Source of the DNA: Bacillus mesophilus | GTDB lineage: Bacteria > Bacillota > Bacilli > Bacillales > SA4 | Direction: 5' to 3' | Assembly: GCF_011008845.1 (NCBI RefSeq) | Contig: NZ_JAAIWM010000001.1 | Span: forward strand, 310,001-374,000 | Length of the DNA stretch: 64,000 nt | Shown: piece after piece, positions 34,330 through 41,904 of the stretch | Numbering within the stretch: the stretch's first letter is position 1 | How the letters are laid out: each line of letters opens with the position of its first letter | Notes under the pieces: generated by a model | The model's database searches: none | Told to the model about the DNA's origin: nothing | The model's input: the letters and a program-made list of their open reading frames with translations, nothing else | Translations under genes and position numbers: made by a program

Positions 34330-34411
34330 GGACTTGATGGGAGTCGAACCCACAAGATGCATAGTAATTAGCAGGTAACTACTAGCCGCTCTTCCGTTGA
34401 GCTACAAGTCC
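34330..34411 (-). tRNA. tRNA-like gene with non-canonical anticodon arm
   Basis: On the minus strand the ends GGACTTG and CAAGTCC pair as a 7-bp acceptor stem. The D arm is GCTC-AACGGAA-GAGC and the T arm GTGGG-TTCGACT-CCCAT, with a standard T loop. Between them are 34 bases rather than about 23, and these form a 9-bp hairpin (minus-strand reading TAGTAGTTA/TAATTACTA, one G-U pair) with a 5-base loop CCTGC. No 7-base anticodon loop with U33 can be drawn. The length is 82 bases; CCA is not encoded. It may be a tRNA-derived RNA that does not decode, or a degraded tRNA. Confidence 0.65.
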
Positions 34412-34468
34412 ATACTAAAGTATTTCCTGTTACTGTAAAACCTATACAAAACAATTTACTATTAATAA

Positions 34469-34488
34469 GACTTGGTTAGCACCAAGTC
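34469..34488. repeat. Small hairpin next to the tRNA-like gene
   Basis: GACTTGGT/ACCAAGTC (34469-34476 with 34481-34488), a perfect 8-bp stem with a 4-base loop. The arms resemble the GGACTTG acceptor stem of the neighbouring tRNA-like gene. It could be a weak terminator for the gene upstream. Confidence 0.6.
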
Positions 34489-34502
34489 CCTGTATGCAAA
34501 CA

Positions 34503-34532
34503 TAAAAAAGAGATGCAACCTTTTGCATCTCT
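34503..34532 (-). terminator. Terminator of the beta-propeller gene
   Basis: Stem AGAGATGCAA/TTGCATCTCT (34509-34518 with 34523-34532) with A-run at 34504-34509, a U-tract on the minus strand. Confidence 0.85.
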
Positions 34533-34581
34533 CTTCATCATGTCTGTCGGGCTAGAAAATGAACTCCAAGCTTCTAGCCAA

Positions 34582-35808
34582 CTATGACTTAGTTTTATAA
34601 ATTAATCTTTGGTTTTCACCTCTAGCATATACTTCTATTCCTCTTCTACCTTTTGCTATAGCTGATGGTTCTGAAGTAAGATTTCCACCTAGATTCACCC
34701 ATTCACTCCAGCTGTCACCATCCCATGTCTTTTGAATGAGTGTGTTGTTCTCTCCTCTTGCGTATACTTCAATTTTATTTGGACCAACTGAAGCTGCACT
34801 TGGACTCGAGGTTAACACGCCTCCTAAGCTCTCCCATTCACTCCATGCAGAACCATTCCAGTATTTATGGTATAAAGAGCGATCTTGCCCACGTGCAAAA
34901 ACATCTAATCGATTGGATCCCCAAGAAACCACGGCAGGTGCTGACGTTAATGTCCCACCTAACTCGTTCCACCCACTCCAACGTTGACCGTTCCAATACT
35001 TGTGGAATAGACGTTTGCTAGAACCTCTCGCAAACACATCTAATCGATTTTCTCCCCAAGAAGCAGCCGCTGGTGAGGAAGTTAGCTGTCCCCCTAGGTT
35101 TTCCCATTCACTCCACTCTTCGCCAGTCCAGTACTTGTGGTAAAGAGCCTGATCATCTCCTCTTCCGAATACGTCTAGACGGTTTGGCCCCCAAGAAGCT
35201 ACTGCTGGTGATGAGGTTAAACTACCCCCAAGGTTCTCCCAATTGCTCCAATCTCCACGTTCACGGTAGGTACGATATAAATTTTGACCTCTACCTCTCG
35301 CAAACACCTCCACTCTTCCATTGAGTGCTACAGCGGCTGGTCCAGATGTTAACACCCCACCAACAGACTCCCATTCACTCCAATCCTTTTCTGGCTTATA
35401 ATCGAGATTTTCCAATGCTACGACAATTACCCTTTTTAACACTTTTTCAATCACTTGATCAGTTACACCGTATGCCCCTAAAAAGGGAACGACCCAGTAA
35501 AACTGATTTGTAAATTGCTTATATAGAGTGTTTGCTTTTTGATTAATGGAACCCGTAGCTTTACTTGCATTTGTTATAACGAACTCGATGACTAAACGAA
35601 ATAGATATCTGGAAATTCCGCGATTAATATTAAATTCCTTAAATTCATCTGCTAATTTTTTAAGGTCTTCTTTACTAGCATTCCATACATTTTTTAATTC
35701 CTCATTAGGTTGTCTGGAAGAAACAAAGTAATAATAATTTAAGAACTCCTGTTGACCTGGCATGTGAGTAGTTGGCAAAGCTGTATTTGAATGAGGTGAC
35801 TGACTCAT
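34582..35808 (-). CDS. Six-repeat beta-propeller lectin-like protein
   Basis: A 408-residue protein. Residues 1-145 form a helical domain of unknown type with no signal peptide. Residues about 148-408 hold six repeats of about 43-45 residues with the pattern W.xW..LGG.LTS.P...S.G.NRLDVFARG...LYHKYWNG. This is the pattern of PLL-like and tachylectin-like propeller lectins, which bind sugars at repeat interfaces. Repeats 2-5 are the most alike, suggesting recent expansion. Role uncertain: adhesin, surface-bound lectin or toxin part. AACGGGGGTAG lies 9 bases upstream of the ATG. Confidence 0.85.
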   Translation of the reverse strand: MSQSPHSNTALPTTHMPGQQEFLNYYYFVSSRQPNEELKNVWNASKEDLKKLADEFKEFNINRGISRYLFRLVIEFVITNASKATGSINQKANTLYKQFTNQFYWVVPFLGAYGVTDQVIEKVLKRVIVVALENLDYKPEKDWSEWESVGGVLTSGPAAVALNGRVEVFARGRGQNLYRTYRERGDWSNWENLGGSLTSSPAVASWGPNRLDVFGRGDDQALYHKYWTGEEWSEWENLGGQLTSSPAAASWGENRLDVFARGSSKRLFHKYWNGQRWSGWNELGGTLTSAPAVVSWGSNRLDVFARGQDRSLYHKYWNGSAWSEWESLGGVLTSSPSAASVGPNKIEVYARGENNTLIQKTWDGDSWSEWVNLGGNLTSEPSAIAKGRRGIEVYARGENQRLIYKTKS

Positions 35809-36026
35809 GTGTTTACTACCCCCGTTTCATTTATGACAGAATTTTATCCTACTATCATGCTTATGTAACAACTTTATCTTTTATTGCTCTTTTTTAAGTT
35901 CTAAGCTTGACCGTTATTGCGAGGGTAGTTACAAACTACATTTCATTTAGGGGAAAACTGGAATATAGATTGAATAGAAACTAGGTTTTCTAACAGACTA
36001 ATAATTGATAAGGAGGTGCTTTTCTT

Positions 36027-36188
36027 ATGGATAAGTGGAATAACCAAGTTGCACCAAATAATAATTTATCAGCTGCTGATATTGAAGTTTCAGAACTTGC
36101 ATCTGAACATGAGTTTTCAGAAGAGCTTTCAGACGGAATGGAACGAAATGAAAATATAAAAAAATTACAAAAAGATCATCAAAAATAA
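36027..36188 (+). CDS. Small hydrophilic protein (53 aa)
   Basis: A short gene of 53 residues beginning MDKWNNQVAPNNNLSAADIE and rich in Glu, Ser and Asn (SELASEHEFSEEL). AAGGAGGTGC lies 8 bases before the ATG, and a terminator hairpin overlaps its stop. It looks like small hydrophilic sporulation or stationary-phase proteins of Bacillus, but I do not recognise the family. Confidence 0.75.
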   Translation: MDKWNNQVAPNNNLSAADIEVSELASEHEFSEELSDGMERNENIKKLQKDHQK

Positions 36189-36216
36189 CACCTCCAATTG
36201 GGGTGTTATTTTTTCT
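36184..36216. terminator. Bidirectional terminator of the 53-aa and OsmC-like genes
   Basis: Stem AATAACACC/GGTGTTATT (36184-36192 with 36202-36210), with A-run before and T-run after. Confidence 0.85.
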
Positions 36217-36239
36217 TCTCATTACATTCATAAACCCAA

Positions 36240-36581
36240 TTATATAATCTCCCAATTTTGAATCATCTTTACGTTAGCTGCTTTAAACTGATTATAAATT
36301 GGACACCTTTCTTCTACTTTTTGCTTTAATGTAATTATTTCCTCGACATGAAGTCCCATCGATTTAGCTGCCGCAAACGCTGTTATACTTTTACATGCTG
36401 CTACCGTACCTAATATAGCATGCAAAGGAGTGGGACCCTTATCTTCACCACCTACCTTAGGTTGCACTTGATTATAAATCTCCGTACTAATTCCTGAAGC
36501 TTTACTGTTAATGCTATAAGTAACCATTCTTGGCATCCTTTCCATCTCTTTTTTACTATAATAAATAGGTTTAAACTCCAT
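36240..36581 (-). CDS. OsmC-like protein, internally shortened
   Basis: A 113-residue protein with OsmC features at both ends: GPTPLHAILGTVAACKSITA with the first catalytic Cys, and ERCPIYNQFK with the second. The two Cys are about 31 residues apart; in OsmC proteins I know, the spacing is roughly 65. The central beta strands therefore seem to be missing. It could be a compact family member or a gene with an in-frame deletion that is no longer active. The start is uncertain; the assigned ATG has a weak ribosome binding site and others lie nearby. Confidence 0.65.
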   Translation of the reverse strand: MEFKPIYYSKKEMERMPRMVTYSINSKASGISTEIYNQVQPKVGGEDKGPTPLHAILGTVAACKSITAFAAAKSMGLHVEEIITLKQKVEERCPIYNQFKAANVKMIQNWEII

Positions 36582-36691
36582 ACATTTAGGGTAATTAATT
36601 AAAAATAGGGATATTTCTAAATTTTCTAAAAAATACTTTACTTTACATGCGTTTTGACCGATAATAATAAAAAGGCAGAGGAGGAATTACC

Positions 36692-36913
36692 TTGAAACAT
36701 TATGAAGAAAAGCCCAAAAATGAACTTATGGTAGTCTCAACGAACCCGGAAGAAGTAAATGAATATTCCCTTGCCGCACAAATGATTTTAGAGAAATCAC
36801 TCACAAAATTTAATGTGCAAAGGTTAATGCAGAAGATTGATGAGGCCTTAATACAGGGTGATAAAGAAACCTTTATAGCACTATCCAAGCAGTACAACCA
36901 ATTATTAAACTAA
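36692..36913 (+). CDS. IDEAL-domain protein (first of a pair)
   Basis: A 73-residue protein. The C-terminal part (LEKSLTKFNVQRLMQKIDEALIQGDKETFI) fits the IDEAL domain, a short helical domain found in Bacillus proteins of unknown role. It starts with TTG (36692), with GAGGAGG upstream. The next gene is a second IDEAL protein 38 bases on, likely the same transcript. Confidence 0.75.
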   Translation: MKHYEEKPKNELMVVSTNPEEVNEYSLAAQMILEKSLTKFNVQRLMQKIDEALIQGDKETFIALSKQYNQLLN

Positions 36914-36951
36914 TACTTCAACCTATATATTAAACAGATGAGGTGAGCCTG

Positions 36952-37194
36952 ATGAAACGACTAAAAAGAGAATATAACATCATAACTAACACTCAGCATA
37001 AATTTTTCTCCTACAAGCTAACGAAAGATCAAGAATTTTCGTTACAAATTCAGGCTTCTCTATTCTTAGATGAGCAATGCTTTCTCTTTAATAAAAAAAG
37101 AATCGATGAACAAGTAAATAAAGCGTTAATGGATAGAAACGAAGAACGATTTCATGAACTATGCCAAACCTATGAAGCGTATCTTAAAGCTTAG
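36952..37194 (+). CDS. IDEAL-domain protein (second of a pair)
   Basis: An 80-residue basic protein starting MKRLKREYNIITNTQHKFFS. Its C-terminus (FNKKRIDEQVNKALMDRNEERFHEL) follows the same helix pattern as its neighbour's IDEAL domain. ATG 36952 is preferred because GAGG lies 8 bases before it; an upstream GTG overlaps the site. The pair looks like an ancient duplication that has diverged. No named role. Confidence 0.7.
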   Translation: MKRLKREYNIITNTQHKFFSYKLTKDQEFSLQIQASLFLDEQCFLFNKKRIDEQVNKALMDRNEERFHELCQTYEAYLKA

Positions 37195-37198
37195 TATT

Positions 37199-37232
37199 AA
37201 AAGAACACCTACAACAGTAGGTGTTCTTTTTT
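37199..37232. terminator. Bidirectional terminator of the IDEAL pair and kyn operon
   Basis: Stem AAGAACACCTAC/GTAGGTGTTCTT (37201-37212 with 37217-37228), with T-run after. Confidence 0.88.
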
Positions 37233-37855
37233 CATGTTATTTCTCTAATCACAGCTCTAACAGGACTTGCATCTGCATCTTTAATGGGCAATGGAATAGC
37301 AATGAGCTCATATAAGCCTTCCGTTATTTGATCCAACACTAATCCTTCAAGGATATGAATATCATGAGCCGTCAGCTCGTGATGAGCAGCAAGATCCTTA
37401 CTATCGATTGGGTCAACAGATGGTACATCTAGACCTACTAACTTTATTCCTTGATCTGCTAAATAACTTGCAACACCTTGTTCAATATAGGTGATGGTAG
37501 TAGGAAATTGCTCTCGATTACTCCAAGACATGGTTTTAAATAGAACGATTTGTGTCCCATTGATTTCAACTTTCTTTAAATCTTCTACCTGAATAGATTG
37601 TTTACCTACCATATCAATGATTAAAGCTCTTCCTATATAACGGTTGATGTCCAAATCTAGTACTTTTTTTCCTTCGTTATCAAAATGAAATGGTGCATCT
37701 ATGTGCGTCCCAGTATGAGTACTCAATTCAAGTTTCCCAACGTTTACTGATCCTGTTTGAGTTTTTGTCCAGTTAAGTGAGAATTGAAAATTCGTATCAC
37801 CTGGCCAAACAGCGGTATTTGAATATAATGGCTGAGATATATCAATCCAAGTCAT
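37232..37855 (-). CDS. kynB: Kynurenine formamidase
   Basis: A 207-residue cyclase-type hydrolase that cleaves N-formylkynurenine to kynurenine and formate. Motifs WIDISQPLYSNTAVWPGD, the metal-binding HTGTHIDAPFH and GLDVPSVDP fit KynB. It follows kynU by 14 bases on the same strand. AGGGGGGAGCC precedes the ATG. This is part of tryptophan degradation to anthranilate. Confidence 0.92.
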   Translation of the reverse strand: MTWIDISQPLYSNTAVWPGDTNFQFSLNWTKTQTGSVNVGKLELSTHTGTHIDAPFHFDNEGKKVLDLDINRYIGRALIIDMVGKQSIQVEDLKKVEINGTQIVLFKTMSWSNREQFPTTITYIEQGVASYLADQGIKLVGLDVPSVDPIDSKDLAAHHELTAHDIHILEGLVLDQITEGLYELIAIPLPIKDADASPVRAVIREIT

Positions 37856-37869
37856 GGCTCCCCCTAAAA

Positions 37870-39141
37870 TTATGCGATAACATTACGCGTATTTTTAAAT
37901 TTCTTATAGTCACCTTGAACCATAATTTCCTTTAAAACCTGTACAGCTCTCCATACCTCTTCATACGATGTATAAAAAGAAACAGGTGCTAATCGAATGA
38001 GACTTGGCTCACGATAGTCAGGTATAATTCCGTGGGCCTTCAGCGCTTTGCAAATACTCGCTGCCTCAGAATGATGTAGACAAACATGTCCTCCCCGTTT
38101 TTCATCAACTCTAGGATTAATAATTGTAAAATCTAAGTTTGTAAGCTCTGAATCAATAAGCATCATCAAGAAATTAGTAAGCTGTAATGATTTTCTTCGG
38201 ATCTTATCGATTCCTGCTTCCTCAAAAATCTGTAGGGAACCGATGATTGGGGCAATACTTAAGATATGAGGCGTACCAACCTGAAAGGCACCTGCATGAT
38301 GCTCATAATTCAACTCATGCTCCATATCAAATTGCTTGTCTTTTTTTGAACTAAACCAACCTGAAATTCCTGGTTCGACTCCAAAGTGTTTTTCGTTAAC
38401 ATATAACCCACCTACCGAGCCTGGTCCACTATTTACGTATTTATAATTGCACCAAAATGCGAAATCTGGCTGAATGTTAGCAAAATCATGGGGAATGACT
38501 CCAATAGAATGCGCTAAATCGAAGCCAATAAGAATTCCACGTTCATGAGCTGCCTCAACTAGTTTCTTCATATCCAAGAGCTGTCCACTACGATACAGAA
38601 CCGAAGACAGGATAACTAAACTTGTATTCTCATCCATTGCCGCAATAAGATCATCTTCATTTAGAAGATAGCCATCATTACTTTTCACCTGAACTAAATG
38701 CTCTTCAGGAGACAATCCCTTCAGTTTAATTTGACTTTTCATTGCATAGATATCGGATGGAAACGTTAATTCGTCTGCTATAATTTTCGTTCTTCCTGTG
38801 GAAGGATTATAGAAGCTTGCAATTAATTGATGAAGATTAATAGTTGTTGAGCCAGTTACAATTACCTCATTTTCTTTTGCGCCAACTAATCCTGCCATCT
38901 TCGAACCGAGATTTTCAGATAGAAAAAACCAAGGATTTTCTCCGTTCATCCAACCTTCAATTGCATGCTCCTTCCAGCTTTCTAACATATTTTTAACACT
39001 ATCTTCTGCTCGTTTGGATAATAAACCTAACGAGTTACCGTCTAAATATATAATGCCTTCTTTTATATAGAATTCGTTTCGATATGTTGATAGTAGATCT
39101 TGTTTGTCCAAATCCTTTGCAAAATCTAGAGTGTATTGCAT
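37870..39141 (-). CDS. kynU: Kynureninase
   Basis: A 423-residue PLP enzyme converting kynurenine to anthranilate and alanine. The PLP Lys lies in [29 protein letters not shown] carries the Asp that contacts PLP. The length is normal for KynU. CAGGGGAGG precedes the ATG. kynB follows. Tryptophan 2,3-dioxygenase (kynA), which would start the pathway, is not in this window. Confidence 0.94.
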   Translation of the reverse strand: MQYTLDFAKDLDKQDLLSTYRNEFYIKEGIIYLDGNSLGLLSKRAEDSVKNMLESWKEHAIEGWMNGENPWFFLSENLGSKMAGLVGAKENEVIVTGSTTINLHQLIASFYNPSTGRTKIIADELTFPSDIYAMKSQIKLKGLSPEEHLVQVKSNDGYLLNEDDLIAAMDENTSLVILSSVLYRSGQLLDMKKLVEAAHERGILIGFDLAHSIGVIPHDFANIQPDFAFWCNYKYVNSGPGSVGGLYVNEKHFGVEPGISGWFSSKKDKQFDMEHELNYEHHAGAFQVGTPHILSIAPIIGSLQIFEEAGIDKIRRKSLQLTNFLMMLIDSELTNLDFTIINPRVDEKRGGHVCLHHSEAASICKALKAHGIIPDYREPSLIRLAPVSFYTSYEEVWRAVQVLKEIMVQGDYKKFKNTRNVIA

Positions 39142-39529
39142 AATGGCCTCCCTGTATAAAATAGATTCTTTACTTTACTTTACTAAACTATTGTCCTATT
39201 AGGGAAGTCTAGTTTGGATAAAATATTTTTCTGTACTGGTTATATATAAGATAAAAAGTATCACATATAGTCTGTCTGTTTACACATACTTTGTTATAGG
39301 TGTTGTTCCATTGACTCCAACCACTTATTTTCTGCTCTAGTTACACTACTGTATATTCGGAGAAACAATACTTTATAAAAAGAACAATCATTTGAATAAA
39401 TTAAGAAATTTAGCTATTAGTCATTAAAGTTTTACTTTCCTTTATAATACTTTTTCATTATACCGTGTAACTTTTCCCAAAAACTTCCGTTTATTATTAT
39501 AGGCATGTTGGCGAATGGAGGTTTTTCTG
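39142..39529. other. Intergenic region between kynU and a small membrane gene
   Basis: About 390 AT-rich bases between divergent genes. No T-box, trp-type leader, repeat or small ORF with a ribosome binding site was recognised. Confidence 0.4.
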
Positions 39530-39712
39530 GTGAAATGGGTTATTATTTTGACCTTTACCATTATTTACTTGTTAATTACGTTTTTCGGTTTGGGTCCTGT
39601 ATTATTAGCTGATGGCTCTATACAGGAGAGAGTCATTACATTAGCAGTTGTGCTTCTACTTTATGTCATTATTACGATCATTTATCGATCTTTACTTAAA
39701 AAAATAAAATAA
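39530..39712 (+). CDS. Small two-helix membrane protein
   Basis: A 60-residue protein with two hydrophobic segments (IILTFTIIYLLITFFG and VITLAVVLLLYVIITIIY) and a basic C-terminus. The start is taken as GTG 39530, 8 bases after GGAGG; the ATG at 39515 overlaps that site. Unknown function; upstream of rodA on the same strand by 71 bases. Confidence 0.7.
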   Translation: MKWVIILTFTIIYLLITFFGLGPVLLADGSIQERVITLAVVLLLYVIITIIYRSLLKKIK

Positions 39713-39783
39713 TACTTTACAGTCTTTTAAGTCATTGCGAAAATGAAGGTTAGATTACTATGATTTAAAAGAAGGGATAATGA

Positions 39784-40953
39784 ATGAATTCTTCAAAGGA
39801 ACCGACAAAATTTGATTATGTACTCGCCTTTTTATTATTTTTATTATTTTGCGCAAGTTGCATTGCGATCTATAGTGCTCAAACTACCTCTGCACAATAT
39901 GAGGAAAACTTTTTACTCAAGCAAATCGTTTGGTATGTCGTCGGTATATGTATCATTGGTGGGATTATGGTATTTGAACCAGACCAAATCAGAAAGCTTT
40001 CTTGGTATTTATATGGCTTTAGTACCTTTATATTAGTTATACTCTATTTTGCTCCTTCATCTATTGCACCTAAAATAAATGGCGCAAAAAGTTGGTTCAG
40101 TATTCCTGGATTTGGTTCCTTACAACCATCGGAGATAACAAAAGTATGCTTAATCATTATTTTAAGTCACGTTATTTCTAAGCATAATGAGAAAAAACAA
40201 TTTGCATCGATTCAATCTGACTTTATATTATTAGGGAAAATTATCCTCGTCGCAATCGTTCCGATGGGTCTCGTTATGCTTCAGCCAGACTTAGGTACTA
40301 CACTTGTGCTAATGGCTATTACAGTAGGCCTCACTTTCATGTCAGGAATCTCGTGGAAAATTCTGTTTCCTATTTTCACTACAATTGTTGTTGCAGTAAC
40401 CGGTATTTTCTATTTAGTTCTTCGTGCTCCACAGCTTTTGGAGAAATATCTAAATGTAAGACAGTACCAATTCGGGAGAATCTATTCATGGCTGGATCCT
40501 TATACGTACAGTAGCGGAGACGGCTATCATCTGTTAAATTCCTTAAAAGCCATTGGCTCTGGTATGCTGACAGGAAAAGGAATCGGTGAAAACGAAGTCT
40601 ATATTCCTGAGAATCATACAGACTTTGTATTTGCAGTTGTTGCTGAGCAATATGGTTTTATCGGTGCAACAGTTGTAATCTGTTTATTATTTCTGCTTTT
40701 ATACCATATAACAAAGGTAGGCTTGCTATCTAATTCAGATTTTGCCTCCTATATTTGTGTGGGTGTCATATGCATGATTGGATTCCACGTTGTCCAAAAT
40801 ATCGGAATGACCATTGGTCTTTTACCGATCACAGGAATACCACTACCCTTTATTAGCTACGGAGGTAGCTCATTGATCGGTAATATGTTTGCAATAGGTC
40901 TCATTTTTAGCATTAGGTTTTATTACAGAACCTATATGTTTTCAGAAGAGTAA
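39784..40953 (+). CDS. rodA: RodA-type SEDS peptidoglycan polymerase
   Basis: A 389-residue ten-helix SEDS protein. It polymerises glycan strands of peptidoglycan from lipid II in complex with a class B PBP. The SEDS signature SYGGSSLIGNM, QPSEITKVCLI, LQPDLGTTLVL and PENHTDFVFAVV are present. The Asp of HTDF falls at residue 280, matching the essential Asp of B. subtilis RodA. It is a single gene ending at a terminator, so it could be a second SEDS copy or the main RodA. AAGGGATAATGA precedes the ATG. Confidence 0.88.
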   Translation: MNSSKEPTKFDYVLAFLLFLLFCASCIAIYSAQTTSAQYEENFLLKQIVWYVVGICIIGGIMVFEPDQIRKLSWYLYGFSTFILVILYFAPSSIAPKINGAKSWFSIPGFGSLQPSEITKVCLIIILSHVISKHNEKKQFASIQSDFILLGKIILVAIVPMGLVMLQPDLGTTLVLMAITVGLTFMSGISWKILFPIFTTIVVAVTGIFYLVLRAPQLLEKYLNVRQYQFGRIYSWLDPYTYSSGDGYHLLNSLKAIGSGMLTGKGIGENEVYIPENHTDFVFAVVAEQYGFIGATVVICLLFLLLYHITKVGLLSNSDFASYICVGVICMIGFHVVQNIGMTIGLLPITGIPLPFISYGGSSLIGNMFAIGLIFSIRFYYRTYMFSEE

Positions 40954-40954
40954 T

Positions 40955-40990
40955 AGCCAGATACCGGATTATCGGTATCTGGCTTTTTTA
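40955..40990 (+). terminator. Terminator of rodA
   Basis: Stem AGCCAGATACCG/CGGTATCTGGCT (40955-40966 with 40973-40984), then T-run. Confidence 0.9.
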
Positions 40991-41030
40991 GAAATCCAAT
41001 AAGTCATAATTATCCCTAACTAACTGCTTT

Positions 41031-41306
41031 TTATTTTTGTGAACCCATTTGACTTTTTGCTCTCTTGATCAGCTCTGAGACCATTTTCCCACCGATGGGT
41101 CCCCCTACTTTCCCTGCTTGTCTAGAAGTTAACTCACCGTTGTCTCCCTTTTTAAGAGGTATCCCTTGTTCCTTAGCAACTTCCATTTTAACTGAATCTG
41201 GATCATTATTCTTTATCTTATAGTCTTCCTTGCTCATGACATTGACTTTTAACTGATCCAATCCCTCTTGTGCTCCGGGAACAAGTGGCTTTCTTCTTTT
41301 ACTCAT
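41031..41306 (-). CDS. Alpha/beta-type small acid-soluble spore protein
   Basis: A 91-residue protein starting MSKRRKPLVPGAQEGLDQLK. The C-terminal half (SVKMEVAKEQGIPLKKGDNG, SRQAGKVGGPIGGKM) fits the DNA-binding alpha/beta SASP family, with the GPR protease cleavage region around EVAKEQGI. These proteins coat spore DNA. It has a longer basic N-terminus than the classic SspA/SspB. The start 41306 follows AGGAGG; an upstream frame (to 41348) lacks support. Confidence 0.88.
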   Translation of the reverse strand: MSKRRKPLVPGAQEGLDQLKVNVMSKEDYKIKNNDPDSVKMEVAKEQGIPLKKGDNGELTSRQAGKVGGPIGGKMVSELIKRAKSQMGSQK

Positions 41307-41368
41307 TACATAAACGCCTCCTTTTGAAAAAATAATATCGAAAATCACAAAAATAAAGTATCTCTGTA

Positions 41369-41398
41369 TTGACTATTATTTTTTAGGTTTGGTAATAT
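41369..41398 (+). promoter_or_regulatory. Probable sigma-A promoter of the glyQS leader
   Basis: TTGACT (41369-41374) and TAATAT (41393-41398) with an 18-base spacer. The T-box leader starts shortly after. Confidence 0.55.
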
Positions 41399-41404
41399 TA
41401 TGTA

Positions 41405-41616
41405 TTATAGTAACGATGACGGATTAATAGTAACTATTCCACTCTTGTATAGCGATTCGGGGACAGTGTAAGCCTGAACATGATGAATAGTGAAACGGCA
41501 GTCCCGAGTGAAAAGTGTAAAAGAGGGTTTGTAAAACAAACCAACTAGGGTGGAACCGCGGGAGATACGCTCTCGTCCCTAGGCTGAACATTGGCCTAGT
41601 GGACGTGAGCTTTTTT
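41405..41616 (+). promoter_or_regulatory. T-box riboswitch of glyQS
   Basis: The T-box AGGGTGGAACCGCG is at 41547-41560. A helix GGTTTGT/ACAAACC precedes it. A candidate specifier GGC (Gly) at 41497-41499 is followed by A and the strand GTCCCGAG, which can pair with CGGGGAC before 41464 with one mismatch. Uncharged tRNA-Gly binding would favour the antiterminator and let transcription reach glyQS. The apparent Stem I is short, with little room for the usual distal loops. The downstream terminator is entered separately. Confidence 0.88.
41569..41616 (+). terminator. T-box terminator
   Basis: GCTC-T-CGTCC-CTAGGC pairs with GCCTAG-T-GGACG-T-GAGC (41569 to 41610), followed by TTTTTT. Confidence 0.85.
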
Positions 41617-41630
41617 ATTTATTTAAGAAA

Positions 41631-41884
41631 AGGCTGTGTTAATGAACAGTGTTTGATTTTTTGCACTGTTGATTGAAGTGAAAGGACGCGAGAGTATAGG
41701 AACCTCTACTATAGGCTGCCACGTCCTGTGGCAAACGTAGAGGTCAGCACATCCTGTGCAAGCGCGGGAAAGCGGGTCACGGGAGACCCCACAGGCGCGA
41801 TTTTTCGCCGAGGAGGCTCCCGGACTCGCCCGCGGAAAGCGAGTGTCCTATAACGGAAATCAACACCAATGTTTAATAGAGCCT
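41631..41884. mobile_element. 254-bp MITE-like element in the glyQS leader
   Basis: The ends (AGGCTGTGTTAATGAACAGT and, inverted, AGGCTCTATTAAACATTGGT) are imperfect inverted repeats. The 6-base AAGAAA flanks both sides (41625-41630 and 41885-41890), as a target duplication would. The inside is GC-rich, with mini-hairpins GCCAC/GTGGC and GCACA/TGTGC. It codes for nothing and lies between the T-box terminator and the glyQS ribosome binding site. Similar elements recur, to my knowledge, in Bacillaceae. Confidence 0.8.
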
Positions 41885-41904
41885 AAGAAAAAAGGAGAGA
41901 TATG

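Noticed and set aside
34330-34411. Ordinary tRNA with a readable anticodon
   Set aside because: Placing a 7-base loop gives either no U33 or a mismatched stem and an odd base 37, so no amino acid is assigned.
39142-39529. T-box or trp leader before kynU
   Set aside because: No T-box sequence, antiterminator or specifier was seen in the gap.
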